Below are positions 15,841 to 24,251 of a stretch of DNA of 38,764 nt, one piece after another (position 1 is the stretch's first letter; each line of letters begins with the position of its first letter). Where the stretch lies: positions 11,135 through 49,898 of the forward strand of contig ONOE01000015.1 in NCBI GenBank assembly GCA_900319365.1, given 5' to 3'. The notes beneath the pieces were generated by a model that saw only the letters and a list, made by a program, of their open reading frames with translations, had not been told where the DNA came from and did no database searches. This DNA comes from an uncultured bacterium (GTDB lineage Bacteria > Cyanobacteriota > Vampirovibrionia > Gastranaerophilales > Gastranaerophilaceae). The translations under genes were made by a program, and so were the position numbers.

Positions 15841-17547
15841 TTAATTTACTCTGTTTCTTCCGTGCTCTTTTGCATTATACAATCTTTTATCAGCCGATTC
15901 AATGATTTTGGAGGGCTCTGTTCCGTCGGTTTCGCCGTATGTTGAAACCCCAAGGCTAATGGTAACATGGCTTTCTCTGTTGTTGCTCAATTTGAACATT
16001 TTGGCAGCAACCATATCACAAAGCTTTTGCGCAATCGATACGGCTTCTTCTTTCTTTGCATTGGGAAGAATTATACTCATTTCTTCTCCGCCGTATCTGC
16101 AAACTATATCTGTTGCACGAACATTTTTCTTAAGAGTATAGGCAACCTGTCTTAATACGACATCTCCCGATTGGTGTCCGTAATTGTCATTGAATTTTTT
16201 GAAGAAATCGATATCAAGAATAATCAAAGAAAAGATGGTATTATATCTTTTTGCATGGTTGCAATATCTGAGCATTTGTTCCTGAAAATATCTGTGGTTA
16301 TACAAATCCGTAAGCCCGTCTGTTGTTGCAAGTTTATACTGTTTGTCAAAATCTCTCGATTTGATTAAATATCTGATTACAACTGCAGCGATGAATGTCA
16401 AAATAGCAATATTCAAAGGCGGAACAATTTCTACCCACAAGTTTTTATAAACCATTAAATAGTAAGTCATAATGGTGTATAAGAAATAAACCGTAACAGA
16501 AAGCCCGAGTGCTACAAGTATTGATTCTATTTTCAAAACAAAAATTGCCGTCAAAACCGCAAGAATTATCCCGAGAATTATATTAACAACAGGACTTGTT
16601 TTTTTGATTAAACTTCCGTCTGTCAAATTGTTTACATAAGTCGCCTGAACTTCAACCCCCGGGTATACCTTATCTACGGGAACGGTTTTTATATCAAACA
16701 AACTTGCCGCCGTTGCACCAAAGTAAACTGTTTTATTTTTGAAGTTATAATTTAATTTTCCTTTCCCTTCAGCTGCTTTAAGAAGCTTATACATAGGAAT
16801 ATTTTCAAAAGTTCCCGCACCACCGTACCAGTTTAATATTACGCTGCCGTCTTTGTCGGGTGTAAAGTTCTTCAATTTACCCGTTTTTGAAGAAATCAAA
16901 TACCCCAGCTGAGGATAATATTTCCCGTCATATTTTAAATACAGAGGCATTCTGCGCAAGACACCATCTTCAGATCTTGAAACATTTATCATGCCGATAT
17001 TTGAAGTAGCGTTCAAAATACCCTGCAAAATCACCCTGCAATTTGTGTATTCCATAGCATCAGATGCGTTCGGATAAGGTTTTACGGTCAATTTGTCGGG
17101 CAATTGCGGCGGAATCCTCAAATCTTTAGGCTGATCGTCTAAATTCATTGCGGTATAAACATTATTATATTTTTTAAATATATTTATTAATGTATTATCT
17201 GCCATATCCCCGCTTTTCATTGATTTTACAAACATCAAATCAAAAGCGATATTTTCGGGGTGCTGTTTTTCGACATAATTGACCATTTGGGCATATTTAT
17301 CTCTGGGCAAAGGCCATTCGCCGTAATTATCAAGAATATATTCATAGCTTGCATCATCAATCGCAACAATGACAATGTCTTTGTTATGTTTCCTTACTCC
17401 CGAATTTACCTGAATATTCTGCCTTATGTCAAAAGTTCTGTTTTCCATTGATTGAATAAAAGTTTCATAACTGTTATTTCTCAATCCGAAAAAGACACAT
17501 ATTAATAAAATCAGTATCCAAAATGCATATAAAAATTTCTTGAGCAT
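15841..17547 (-). CDS. CHASE2-sensor diguanylate cyclase
   Basis: A 568-aa inner-membrane sensor. One N-terminal helix (about 5-22) leads to a large extracytoplasmic CHASE2 domain (about 30-310, with DIVIVAIDDASYEYI, GEWPLPRD and PENIAFDLMF). Three closely spaced helices follow (about 320-395), then a C-terminal GGDEF domain (TDGLTDLYNHRYFQEQ onward). The active-site motif is GGEEM, a variant of GG(D/E)EF. An RATD sequence five residues before it fits the RxxD inhibitory site for c-di-GMP. The domain should therefore make c-di-GMP and be product-inhibited, but the Met in the last motif position needs testing. It sits between a small ORF and the STAND ATPase in one minus-strand unit. AAGG precedes the ATG. 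Confidence 0.92.
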   Translation of the reverse strand: MLKKFLYAFWILILLICVFFGLRNNSYETFIQSMENRTFDIRQNIQVNSGVRKHNKDIVIVAIDDASYEYILDNYGEWPLPRDKYAQMVNYVEKQHPENIAFDLMFVKSMKSGDMADNTLINIFKKYNNVYTAMNLDDQPKDLRIPPQLPDKLTVKPYPNASDAMEYTNCRVILQGILNATSNIGMINVSRSEDGVLRRMPLYLKYDGKYYPQLGYLISSKTGKLKNFTPDKDGSVILNWYGGAGTFENIPMYKLLKAAEGKGKLNYNFKNKTVYFGATAASLFDIKTVPVDKVYPGVEVQATYVNNLTDGSLIKKTSPVVNIILGIILAVLTAIFVLKIESILVALGLSVTVYFLYTIMTYYLMVYKNLWVEIVPPLNIAILTFIAAVVIRYLIKSRDFDKQYKLATTDGLTDLYNHRYFQEQMLRYCNHAKRYNTIFSLIILDIDFFKKFNDNYGHQSGDVVLRQVAYTLKKNVRATDIVCRYGGEEMSIILPNAKKEEAVSIAQKLCDMVAAKMFKLSNNRESHVTISLGVSTYGETDGTEPSKIIESADKRLYNAKEHGRNRVN

Positions 17548-17558
17548 AAAAAACCTTG

Positions 17559-17750
17559 TTAATTCACAATTTCAGTATAATTTAACCTTGAGAAATTAGC
17601 AACAATGTTTTTTAATATAAACTTTTCTTCAAGGATTTTATTGTGAAGTTTCAATATTTCGGTATTGTAAGCCAAATCATCAGGCTGTTTCAGGTATCCT
17701 AAAAGACATTCTTCGTTGATGTTCATTTTGTTAATTTCCCCGCTAAACAT
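17559..17750 (-). CDS. Small hypothetical protein upstream of the CHASE2 gene
   Basis: A possible 63-aa protein with no recognised family. It is charged and leucine-rich (YLKQPDDLAYNTEILKLHNK and KILEEKFILKNIVANF), probably helical. The first ATG is at 17750. A second in-frame ATG at 17726 has GGGGA 10 nt upstream and may be the real start, giving 55 aa. It ends 11 nt before the CHASE2-GGDEF start on the same strand, so it would be the first gene of that unit. Composition matches its neighbours, but a short ORF in AT-rich DNA can arise by chance. Confidence 0.45.
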   Translation of the reverse strand: MFSGEINKMNINEECLLGYLKQPDDLAYNTEILKLHNKILEEKFILKNIVANFSRLNYTEIVN

Positions 17751-17861
17751 AGTAAAGACATTCTTATTATTACAGAATTACTTATTAAATAAATCGACTT
17801 TTTATACAGTTTGAAGCAAAATTCCTAATACTATTGTAGGATTTTCAAACAAAATATGCCG

Positions 17862-17897
17862 TTGCCTGTTATTTATTCCATGGTATAATTAACAGGC
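17862..17897 (+). promoter_or_regulatory. Promoter with flanking inverted repeat, ArnT-like gene
   Basis: -35 TTGCCT (17862-17867), 16-bp spacer, extended -10 TGGTATAAT (TATAAT 17884-17889). The arms GCCTGTTA (17864-17871) and TAACAGGC (17890-17897) form a perfect 8-bp inverted repeat that brackets the -10 box and overlaps the -35. This is suitable for a dimeric repressor. Confidence 0.65.
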
Positions 17898-17910
17898 AAG
17901 AGAGCTTTGA

Positions 17911-19602
17911 ATGGAAAAACTATCGAAAATCAAAAATATAATTTTTTCATTTGTATGCAAACATATTGAAATATGTACAATTTTGTTGCTTGCTTTGGTT
18001 TTTTATTTTATATTTTTCTATAATATCGGAGCATATCCTTTAATGGACGTTGATGAAACACGATATGTCGCAATGTCCCGTGATATGTTTCGATCAAAAG
18101 ATTTTATGACATTGTATTTAAACGGTCATTATTTCTTTGAAAAACCGCCGTTATATTTCTGGCAGGAATGTTTATCATTCAAACTGTTCGGCGGAGTAAT
18201 TAATGAATTTAGCGCAAGATTTCCCGTCGCATTATTGGGGTTTGTATTTTCATTTGTCGTATATTTTACCTCAAAGCATTGGGTTAACAGAAGATTCGGG
18301 ATATACACCTCGTTAATTCTTGCAACTTCTTTGCAATTTATTATTCTTGCAAAATATGCAATTCTTGATATAGTTTTAACTTTCTATGTCGGACTTGCAT
18401 TGTGCTGCTATTTTGCGATATTTTTCTGTAAAGAAAATCATAAAAAATACTACCGGTGGTTATTTTATATTTTTACGGGACTTGCAGTTATGGCAAAAGG
18501 CATTCCGGGGATAGCAATACCTGTCGGATGCGTATTTTTTATCTCAATATTTACCAAAAAATTTAAAGAAATTTTTAAACCAAAATACTTCTTTGTCGGC
18601 ATCGTATTGTTTTGCCTGATTGTTTTGCCATGGCATATATATATGTTCAAAATACACAATCCTCTATTTTTTAGAGAATATATAATTAAACATCATATCG
18701 AAAGATTTTTAAATTCTCATGAAATCGGAAGAAAACAGCCGTTCTATTATTACTTTTTAATACTTTCGTGGGGATTTATTCCGTGGATATTTTCGGCCAT
18801 TACAACGGGCATCGAAAGAATAAAAAATCAGGTAAAAAATAAATACTACGAAAAATACCTGCATTTTGATACCCTTGATAATACTCATAAATTAATATAT
18901 ATGTCATGGATTTGTGTTTTTTGGATAATGTTATTTTTCTCAATATCTTCGACCAAACTTCCGACATATATTCTTTCCGTATACTACCCGCTTGCAATTA
19001 TTATGGGGCTTGTCTGGAAAGATTATTCAGAACAAAAACAACACACAAAAGCCATAAATATTTCAGTTGTTGCAGTCGGAATTTTTGCAATTTCAGCAAG
19101 TATTTTGGCAATATTTACTCCGCTGTTTTTACCAAAAACAATCAACTGCTATATTACTGATTTGAAAACTTTTTTAAGTGTTGTACTGTTTATTTTCGGA
19201 GTTTGTTCGCTGATATTTGTTAAAAAGAAATTTTATAAAGGCGTTTTTTGCTACTATGTATTACTGATGATTGTAGTGTCAGCCTTCGGGACAGAAAAAT
19301 TTTACGAACTTGATTATAAATTCGGGCAAAACGAACTTATTGAATTTGCACAATATGCGCAGAAAAATAATTACACAATCAGCACAAAAGGCTTGAACAG
19401 AAAATATTCATTGCTTTTTTATAACGATGAACCCGTTGATTACAACAACAAAAACGAAAGCGTTAAAAATGTTCAAAAGGATTTAAACAAAAAGAAAAAT
19501 TATGTAATCCTCAAAAAGAAAGATTATGAAAAAATAGAAAAACAACTAAACTGTAAAAAAGTTAAACAAGGCAGAAGATACGTAATGATTAAAGGATTTT
19601 AG
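17911..19602 (+). CDS. ArnT-like (GT83/PMT_2) lipid-linked glycosyltransferase
   Basis: A 563-aa polytopic protein with roughly 12 membrane helices in the first 450 residues and a soluble C-terminal tail. The first periplasmic loop has YPLMDVDETRYVAMSRDM, with the catalytic Asp-Glu-x-Arg region of ArnT/PMT enzymes. HYFFEKPPLYFW is the E-K-P-P-L motif, and GLAVMAKGIPG is another family block. Such enzymes move a sugar (aminoarabinose in the case of ArnT) from an undecaprenyl carrier to lipid A or other periplasmic acceptors. The exact sugar cannot be told, and no arn biosynthesis genes are nearby. It is followed after 3 nt by the YkgJ-type gene, and driven by the promoter at 17862-17897. Confidence 0.88.
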   Translation: MEKLSKIKNIIFSFVCKHIEICTILLLALVFYFIFFYNIGAYPLMDVDETRYVAMSRDMFRSKDFMTLYLNGHYFFEKPPLYFWQECLSFKLFGGVINEFSARFPVALLGFVFSFVVYFTSKHWVNRRFGIYTSLILATSLQFIILAKYAILDIVLTFYVGLALCCYFAIFFCKENHKKYYRWLFYIFTGLAVMAKGIPGIAIPVGCVFFISIFTKKFKEIFKPKYFFVGIVLFCLIVLPWHIYMFKIHNPLFFREYIIKHHIERFLNSHEIGRKQPFYYYFLILSWGFIPWIFSAITTGIERIKNQVKNKYYEKYLHFDTLDNTHKLIYMSWICVFWIMLFFSISSTKLPTYILSVYYPLAIIMGLVWKDYSEQKQHTKAINISVVAVGIFAISASILAIFTPLFLPKTINCYITDLKTFLSVVLFIFGVCSLIFVKKKFYKGVFCYYVLLMIVVSAFGTEKFYELDYKFGQNELIEFAQYAQKNNYTISTKGLNRKYSLLFYNDEPVDYNNKNESVKNVQKDLNKKKNYVILKKKDYEKIEKQLNCKKVKQGRRYVMIKGF

Positions 19603-19605
19603 CAG

Positions 19606-20184
19606 ATGTTTGAAAATTATGAAGAATTTTTGAAAGATTTTGACAATATTTTAAAACTTATATTTGACTCACAAAAAAAATACATAAAATGCCAAAAAGG
19701 CTGCTATAATTGCTGCAAAAAAGGTGATTATCCGTTTTCGCAGCTGGAATTTGCATATATCACGCAAGGGTTTATCAAACTGAATGAAAACACAAAAATT
19801 CTTGTCCAGCAAAATATCCGTTCGCTTATGTTTGACAAAAAAGAATGGCAGAAAAAACACAAAGATAAGAATGAAAGATTTGAACACCCCTGCCCGTTTT
19901 TAATCAACAATGAATGTTGCGTATACAAATATCGGGGAATAATCTGCCGAACATTCGGAGTTTGTTATTATGACGATAAAAACGGATACGTCAGACTGCC
20001 CGATTGCGTGCATGACGGATTGAATTATGCTCAATATTTCGACCCGAAAACAAGTATATTAAATATTCCTGATGTACCCAAAATAAATTTAAGAATAGAC
20101 AGGGTTTTATCAAGCGAACTTGCACAAAAATATAACCTTGATTACGGCGAAATCCGCCCCATGCTTGAATGGCTTAAAGGCTAA
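19606..20184 (+). CDS. YkgJ-family cysteine-cluster protein
   Basis: A 192-aa protein with the cysteine pattern of the zinc/iron-chelating YkgJ (UPF0153) family. KCQKGCYNCCKKGDYPFS (C-x3-C-x2-CC) lies near residue 30, CPFLINNECCVYKYRGIICR near 100-120, and PDCVHDG near 145. The Cys cluster probably binds Zn or an Fe-S cluster; the biochemical role of the family is not established. The Tyr-Arg-Pro/Ile-x-Cys-Arg piece (YRGIICRTFG) is the family's best-conserved part. It starts 3 nt after the ArnT-like gene and is cotranscribed with it. In many genomes such proteins sit near envelope glycolipid genes, which fits here. Confidence 0.87.
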   Translation: MFENYEEFLKDFDNILKLIFDSQKKYIKCQKGCYNCCKKGDYPFSQLEFAYITQGFIKLNENTKILVQQNIRSLMFDKKEWQKKHKDKNERFEHPCPFLINNECCVYKYRGIICRTFGVCYYDDKNGYVRLPDCVHDGLNYAQYFDPKTSILNIPDVPKINLRIDRVLSSELAQKYNLDYGEIRPMLEWLKG

Positions 20185-20262
20185 GTTTTTAACCATATAG
20201 AGCCAAAAATTTTACAAGGTTGTATAAGAGGGATTTTTATAATATAATCGACACATACAGTA

Positions 20263-20271
20263 TGGTATAAT
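20263..20271 (+). promoter_or_regulatory. Extended -10 promoter of fabD
   Basis: TGGTATAAT (-10 TATAAT at 20266-20271) lies 32 nt before the fabD start and matches the extended -10 of the ArnT-like gene. No good -35 is seen at the right distance. A second TATAAT is at 20238-20243. Confidence 0.5.
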
Positions 20272-20303
20272 GTTTAATTACAATAAATATGAGGAATAAG
20301 AAT

Positions 20304-21251
20304 ATGGTGAAAAGGATTGCTTTTATCTTCCCCGGACAGGGCGCACAGTCTGTAGGTATGGGAAAAGATTTATATGAAAATTATGATGCTGCAAAAAACG
20401 TTTTTGATACCGCAGACAAAGTTTTGGGGAAAAGCATAACAGATTTATGCTTTAACGGTCCCGAAGAAGATTTAAAGCAAACCGTAAACACTCAGCCGTC
20501 AATTGTTACCATGTCAATTGCGGCTCTTGAAGCTTTCAAATCACAATTGAAGATTTCACCCAACTTCTGCGCAGGGCACAGTTTGGGCGAATATTGCGCA
20601 ATGTACTGTGCGGGAGTAATGGATTTGGAAACAACATTGAAAGCAATCCAAAAAAGAGCCGATTTAATGGGCGAAGTAAAAGGCGGTTCAATGGCAGCTA
20701 TTTTAAATGCACCTGCAGGCAAAATTGAGGGTGCACTTAAAGAAGCATCAAAAATCGGATATGTTGATATTGCAAACTACAATTCTCCCGTTCAGGTTGT
20801 TTTAACAGGAGATGAAAATGCGGTAAAAAAAGCAGGCGAATTGTTACTTGAAGCAGGTGCAAGACGTGTTGTTCCTCTTGCAGTTTCAGGCGCATTCCAT
20901 TCAAAATTCTTAGAAAACGCAAGCAAAGAATTTGCTTCATTTGTTTCTGATTTGGACATATCAAGTGCATCAATCCCTGTTGTAACCAATGTTGATGCAT
21001 CGGCAACCATTTCAAGCGAAGATTTTAGAGAAAAAATGCCAAGACAAATCTGTTCTTCGGTTCATTGGACTCAAACAATAGAAAATATGATTCAAAACGG
21101 CGTCGATACCTTTGTTGAAATCGGACCCGGAAAAGTTCTTGCAGGTTTGAACAGAAAAATTAACCCTCAAGTAACAACTTATAACATTTTTGATAAAGAT
21201 TCATTAGAAAACACCGTTGCAGCTTTCAAATCAGAACTCAGCAAGATATAA
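20304..21251 (+). CDS. fabD: Malonyl-CoA-acyl carrier protein transacylase
   Basis: A 315-aa enzyme of fatty acid synthesis that transfers malonate from CoA to acyl carrier protein. FIFPGQGAQSVGMG is the N-terminal oxyanion region. GHSLGEYCA carries the nucleophile Ser93, and VSGAFHSKF holds the catalytic His near residue 202. FVEIGPGKVLAGL is the conserved C-terminal block. I chose the ATG at 20304 because GAGGAA (20291-20296) then serves as ribosome site. An in-frame ATG at 20289 would overlap it. It stands apart from other fab genes here, though an acyl-ACP thioesterase lies 4 kb downstream. A GC-rich hairpin follows the stop. Confidence 0.96.
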   Translation: MVKRIAFIFPGQGAQSVGMGKDLYENYDAAKNVFDTADKVLGKSITDLCFNGPEEDLKQTVNTQPSIVTMSIAALEAFKSQLKISPNFCAGHSLGEYCAMYCAGVMDLETTLKAIQKRADLMGEVKGGSMAAILNAPAGKIEGALKEASKIGYVDIANYNSPVQVVLTGDENAVKKAGELLLEAGARRVVPLAVSGAFHSKFLENASKEFASFVSDLDISSASIPVVTNVDASATISSEDFREKMPRQICSSVHWTQTIENMIQNGVDTFVEIGPGKVLAGLNRKINPQVTTYNIFDKDSLENTVAAFKSELSKI

Positions 21252-21271
21252 GTTTACAGGTTCATAAGCAG

Positions 21272-21292
21272 GGTGCGCTTGGACAGCGCACC
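21272..21292 (+). terminator. Hairpin downstream of fabD
   Basis: GGTGCGC (21272-21278), loop TTGGACA, GCGCACC (21286-21292), followed by GCTTTAATTT. The stem is strong but the T-tract is interrupted, so termination is probable rather than certain. Confidence 0.6.
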
Positions 21293-21310
21293 GCTTTAAT
21301 TTGTCTAATA

Positions 21311-21342
21311 GGCGATTCTTCGGCTTCCAGCCGCAGAATGAC
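21311..21342 (-). repeat. Interspersed hairpin repeat, GTCATTCTG family, copy 2
   Basis: On the minus strand it reads GTCATTCTGCGGCT...AGCCGAAGAATCGCC-like. It is an inverted relative of the unit at 66-97 with matching flanks and a changed but still self-complementary centre. It lies between convergent fabD and the GGDEF/HD-GYP gene. Confidence 0.65.
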
Positions 21343-21367
21343 GATATACCGTTATCTCCGATTTTTA

Positions 21368-23347
21368 CTAAACGCTTGTTGTTAAAGACGGAGCAATTGT
21401 TATAAAGGCACGAACCAAATCAGAATCCCATTGAGTACCTGCGCCTTCTTGCAAAATTGCGCATGCTTTTTCTATCGGCATACCTTTTCTGTACGGTCTG
21501 TCGCTTACCAAAGCATGGTATGCATCGGCAACGGACACTATACGTGCCTCAAGCGGAATTTCTTCGCCTTTCAGCCCGTCAGGATAGCCCTTTCCGTCAA
21601 GACGTTCATGGTGATATTTTACAATCGGAATAAATTCTCTCAACGCTTCATTTGGAGCAAGAACCTTTTCAACCCCGATTGTAGGATGCTGTTTCATAAT
21701 TTTCCATTCTTCATCATCAAGTTTACCGGGTTTTTTCAAAACTGATTCGGGGATACCGATTTTGCCTACATCATGAAGAACAGCACCGATTTTAATTCTT
21801 TCAACTTCTGCTTCGGGAAGATTTACAGCTCTTGCAAGAGCTTCGGCATATCTTGAAACAGACGTCGAATGACCTTTTGTATACGGATCTTTTGCATCAA
21901 TTGCACCTGCAAGAGATGTTACCATTTCCATAAGGTTGTTATGGTTCAAAATATCAACGTTATTAATTCTTTTAACGAGTTCATCTTCTAAATTGATACC
22001 GTTTTCAAAATGACGTTTTGCAATTATTTCCGCAAAAGAATTTACGGCTACATCATCCCAGAAATTGAAATCTTCGGTACTGATAATTGCAGACATGCCC
22101 TCTTTGTAGCCTTTAACCTGAGAAATATACATTGCCTGTTCGGCTAAAAGCAAGAGTTTTTCCTGATCTTTTGCAGAATCGGGATAAGTCGCAATACCTA
22201 CAGAAACTTTTATCGGCCCGACATCATCAACAAAGCAGCATGACAGGCAATATGTAATATATTCTGCCATATATTTTGCATCCTTGGTGTTTGTATTCGG
22301 CATAATAACGGCTATTTCATCACCGCCGTATCTGCCTGCCGAATCGGTATTTTTAATATTTTGTTTAACTTTCTCGGCAATCGTTTTGATAATTTCATCA
22401 CCTTTGGCATGCCCGAGTTCTCTGTTGATTTTAGTAATATTGTTAACATCGAACATTACAACAGACAAAGGCGATTTGTTTTCCTTTGCCTTTGCAAGTT
22501 CTTTTGCCAAAACTTCCTGAAATCCCCTGTGCGTATACAAAGATGTCAAAGTATCGGTATTTGCAAATTTGTTGGTCTGTTCAAGAAGCTGGATATTATG
22601 AATAAACATGCCCATATAATTTGCAAGGAAAGTTGCAATATTCAAATTTAATCTTGTAATACTTCTGCCTACAAGCATTACACCGATACATTTGTCAATT
22701 GACATCATCGGTACGATAACAGAATCAGCGGCATTCAAATATGAAATATTCAAATAATCAATATTATCGCTGTCTATTACGGTTTTTGTTTTAAAACATC
22801 TTACAATCGGATTTGAATCATCTGATAAGAAAACCTTTGAGCTGTAAGAATTACCGCCTTTTGAATACAATCTTACATTTAAACATTTTGATTTTTCATG
22901 CAGTAGCCCGAACCCTATAAAATTCCATTTGAATTTCTTTACAAATATATCGTTCAAACTGGAAAACAAATTGATTACGCTCGTATGATGTTGAAAAGCA
23001 TCAGAAATACTTTTCATTACTTCATCTTGGCTGATATCTGTATAAACCTTATTTTGTTCATCCGTTAAAGGAACATAAGAATGTGATTTAGTTTTAGCCG
23101 CATTAAAAGTGTTAATGGTTTCTACGATATTGTTAAAATTTTGTTTTTTCTCAAAGGGATTTTGCGCCGTGTGAGTTTCTTTAACAGGCATTGAAACACC
23201 CGCAGCATAGGGATTATTCGGATGCGCAGAAGTTTCGGGCAAAGATTTTTCTATATTGTTAACAATATTACCGATAGGATTGGATGCTAAAATCTTTTTC
23301 TTTGCTTCTGATTTTTTATTTACGATCTTTTTATTAGTTTTTTCCAA
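21368..23347 (-). CDS. GAF-GGDEF-HD-GYP c-di-GMP signalling protein
   Basis: A 659-aa cytoplasmic protein joining synthesis and breakdown of c-di-GMP. Residues 1-105 are a Lys/Asn-rich, probably disordered region. About 110-260 resembles a GAF sensor (VIVPMMSIDKCIGVMLVG). A GGDEF domain follows (TDTLTSLYTHRGFQEV to RYGGDEIAVIMPN). The HD-GYP phosphodiesterase fills the last 200 residues, with HDVGKIGIPE, HHERLDGKGYPDG and DAYHALVSDRPY all intact. The inhibitory site is degenerate (KNTD instead of RxxD). The first codon is TTG at 23347, with CAGG about 10 nt upstream; the next in-frame ATG is some 50 codons later, so the start is uncertain. It is monocistronic. Confidence 0.92.
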   Translation of the reverse strand: MEKTNKKIVNKKSEAKKKILASNPIGNIVNNIEKSLPETSAHPNNPYAAGVSMPVKETHTAQNPFEKKQNFNNIVETINTFNAAKTKSHSYVPLTDEQNKVYTDISQDEVMKSISDAFQHHTSVINLFSSLNDIFVKKFKWNFIGFGLLHEKSKCLNVRLYSKGGNSYSSKVFLSDDSNPIVRCFKTKTVIDSDNIDYLNISYLNAADSVIVPMMSIDKCIGVMLVGRSITRLNLNIATFLANYMGMFIHNIQLLEQTNKFANTDTLTSLYTHRGFQEVLAKELAKAKENKSPLSVVMFDVNNITKINRELGHAKGDEIIKTIAEKVKQNIKNTDSAGRYGGDEIAVIMPNTNTKDAKYMAEYITYCLSCCFVDDVGPIKVSVGIATYPDSAKDQEKLLLLAEQAMYISQVKGYKEGMSAIISTEDFNFWDDVAVNSFAEIIAKRHFENGINLEDELVKRINNVDILNHNNLMEMVTSLAGAIDAKDPYTKGHSTSVSRYAEALARAVNLPEAEVERIKIGAVLHDVGKIGIPESVLKKPGKLDDEEWKIMKQHPTIGVEKVLAPNEALREFIPIVKYHHERLDGKGYPDGLKGEEIPLEARIVSVADAYHALVSDRPYRKGMPIEKACAILQEGAGTQWDSDLVRAFITIAPSLTTSV

Positions 23348-23696
23348 AATTATATACCTGTTGTTACTTTTTCTTAAAGTTCTATAAAAAATTTTTTTGA
23401 CATAATATCAAAAAATTTTTACATTCCTTAAATTATATTACCCCATATTATATTAGCATGAAATACTACGAACAGACGGAATTAATTAAACTTTCCTATT
23501 TACTAACCACCTAATTCGTTATTTACTACACTTATAGTATAAACTATTTATTCGTTTTTTCCAACCCATGTTTTAAGTTTTGTAAAAAATACAAAATTTA
23601 ATAATTCGGTTTTAAGGTAGCAAAAAAATATTTTTTTTCTGTTATAATATATGCGGCAAATAAAGATTAAGAAAACAATAGAAAGCAATAAATATA
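23348..23696. other. 349-bp AT-rich intergenic region with candidate promoters
   Basis: The region separates divergent genes. A plausible plus-strand promoter is TTGACA (23397-23402), 17-bp spacer, TACATT (23420-23425). A second -10, TATAAT (23643-23648), lies 49 nt before the 184-aa gene without a good -35. The only ORF noticed is an 18-codon one at 23458-23514, which I do not support as a gene. No RNA structure of known type was recognised. Confidence 0.4.
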
Positions 23697-24251
23697 ATGT
23701 CCGGTACACAGAAATTAGCCGAGAATGCAAAAAAAGTTTTAATATCAATTGGGAAAAATAACAAGCCTATATATGCCATGATGGCAATTGCCGCAGCAAA
23801 CGGGATTTTCAAACCTTTATCATCTCTTACGGATAAAAAGGCAAAACCTGAAGAAAAAAAATATGCGGCATTGAGAGAATTTATGACAGAGTGTGTTGCA
23901 GTTCCCACTTATTGGGCATGCGGCACCGGGGCAGCAGTTCTCGGGTCAAAATTGTATAAAGATAATCCCGCAAAAAAAGAACTCGCAAGAACAAATATGA
24001 TGTTTTTGGGAGTTTGCGTTGCGGCGCTTGCAGTTATCCCCGCCGTATGTTCGGGCGCTATGAGAGTGCTTGATATAGCATTAGGCAAGCATAAAAAAGA
24101 CTCAAAAGAGCCCGCCGCACAAATTGATGTTACTTCCAAAGCACCGGAAATGAATGTTTATAATAAAGATAATAATGCCGTTCCTAAATTCGGCAACACG
24201 ACTTTATATAATATGAATACGTTTGCAAACAGGGGAGGGCTTAAAATATGA
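23697..24251 (+). CDS. Hypothetical membrane-associated protein, 184 aa
   Basis: Family not recognised. Hydrophobic stretches lie near residues 24-36 (YAMMAIAAANGIF), 65-85 (VAVPTYWACGTGAAVLG) and 100-125 (MMFLGVCVAALAVIPAVCSG). The polar C-terminal tail of about 55 residues is rich in Lys, Asn and Pro. The segment KKYAALREFMTECVAV matches KKYSATKEFLYQLTCLAV in the next protein, so the two seem distantly paralogous. Its stop overlaps the next start by 4 nt (ATGA), showing translational coupling. No Shine-Dalgarno is evident. The general style resembles the 348-aa protein at 5891-6937. Confidence 0.75.
   Translation: MSGTQKLAENAKKVLISIGKNNKPIYAMMAIAAANGIFKPLSSLTDKKAKPEEKKYAALREFMTECVAVPTYWACGTGAAVLGSKLYKDNPAKKELARTNMMFLGVCVAALAVIPAVCSGAMRVLDIALGKHKKDSKEPAAQIDVTSKAPEMNVYNKDNNAVPKFGNTTLYNMNTFANRGGLKI

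Noticed and set aside
23458-23514. An 18-codon ORF downstream of a TTGACA/TACATT promoter-like pair
   Set aside because: Too short, no ribosome site and no recognisable product; chance is likely in AT-rich DNA.
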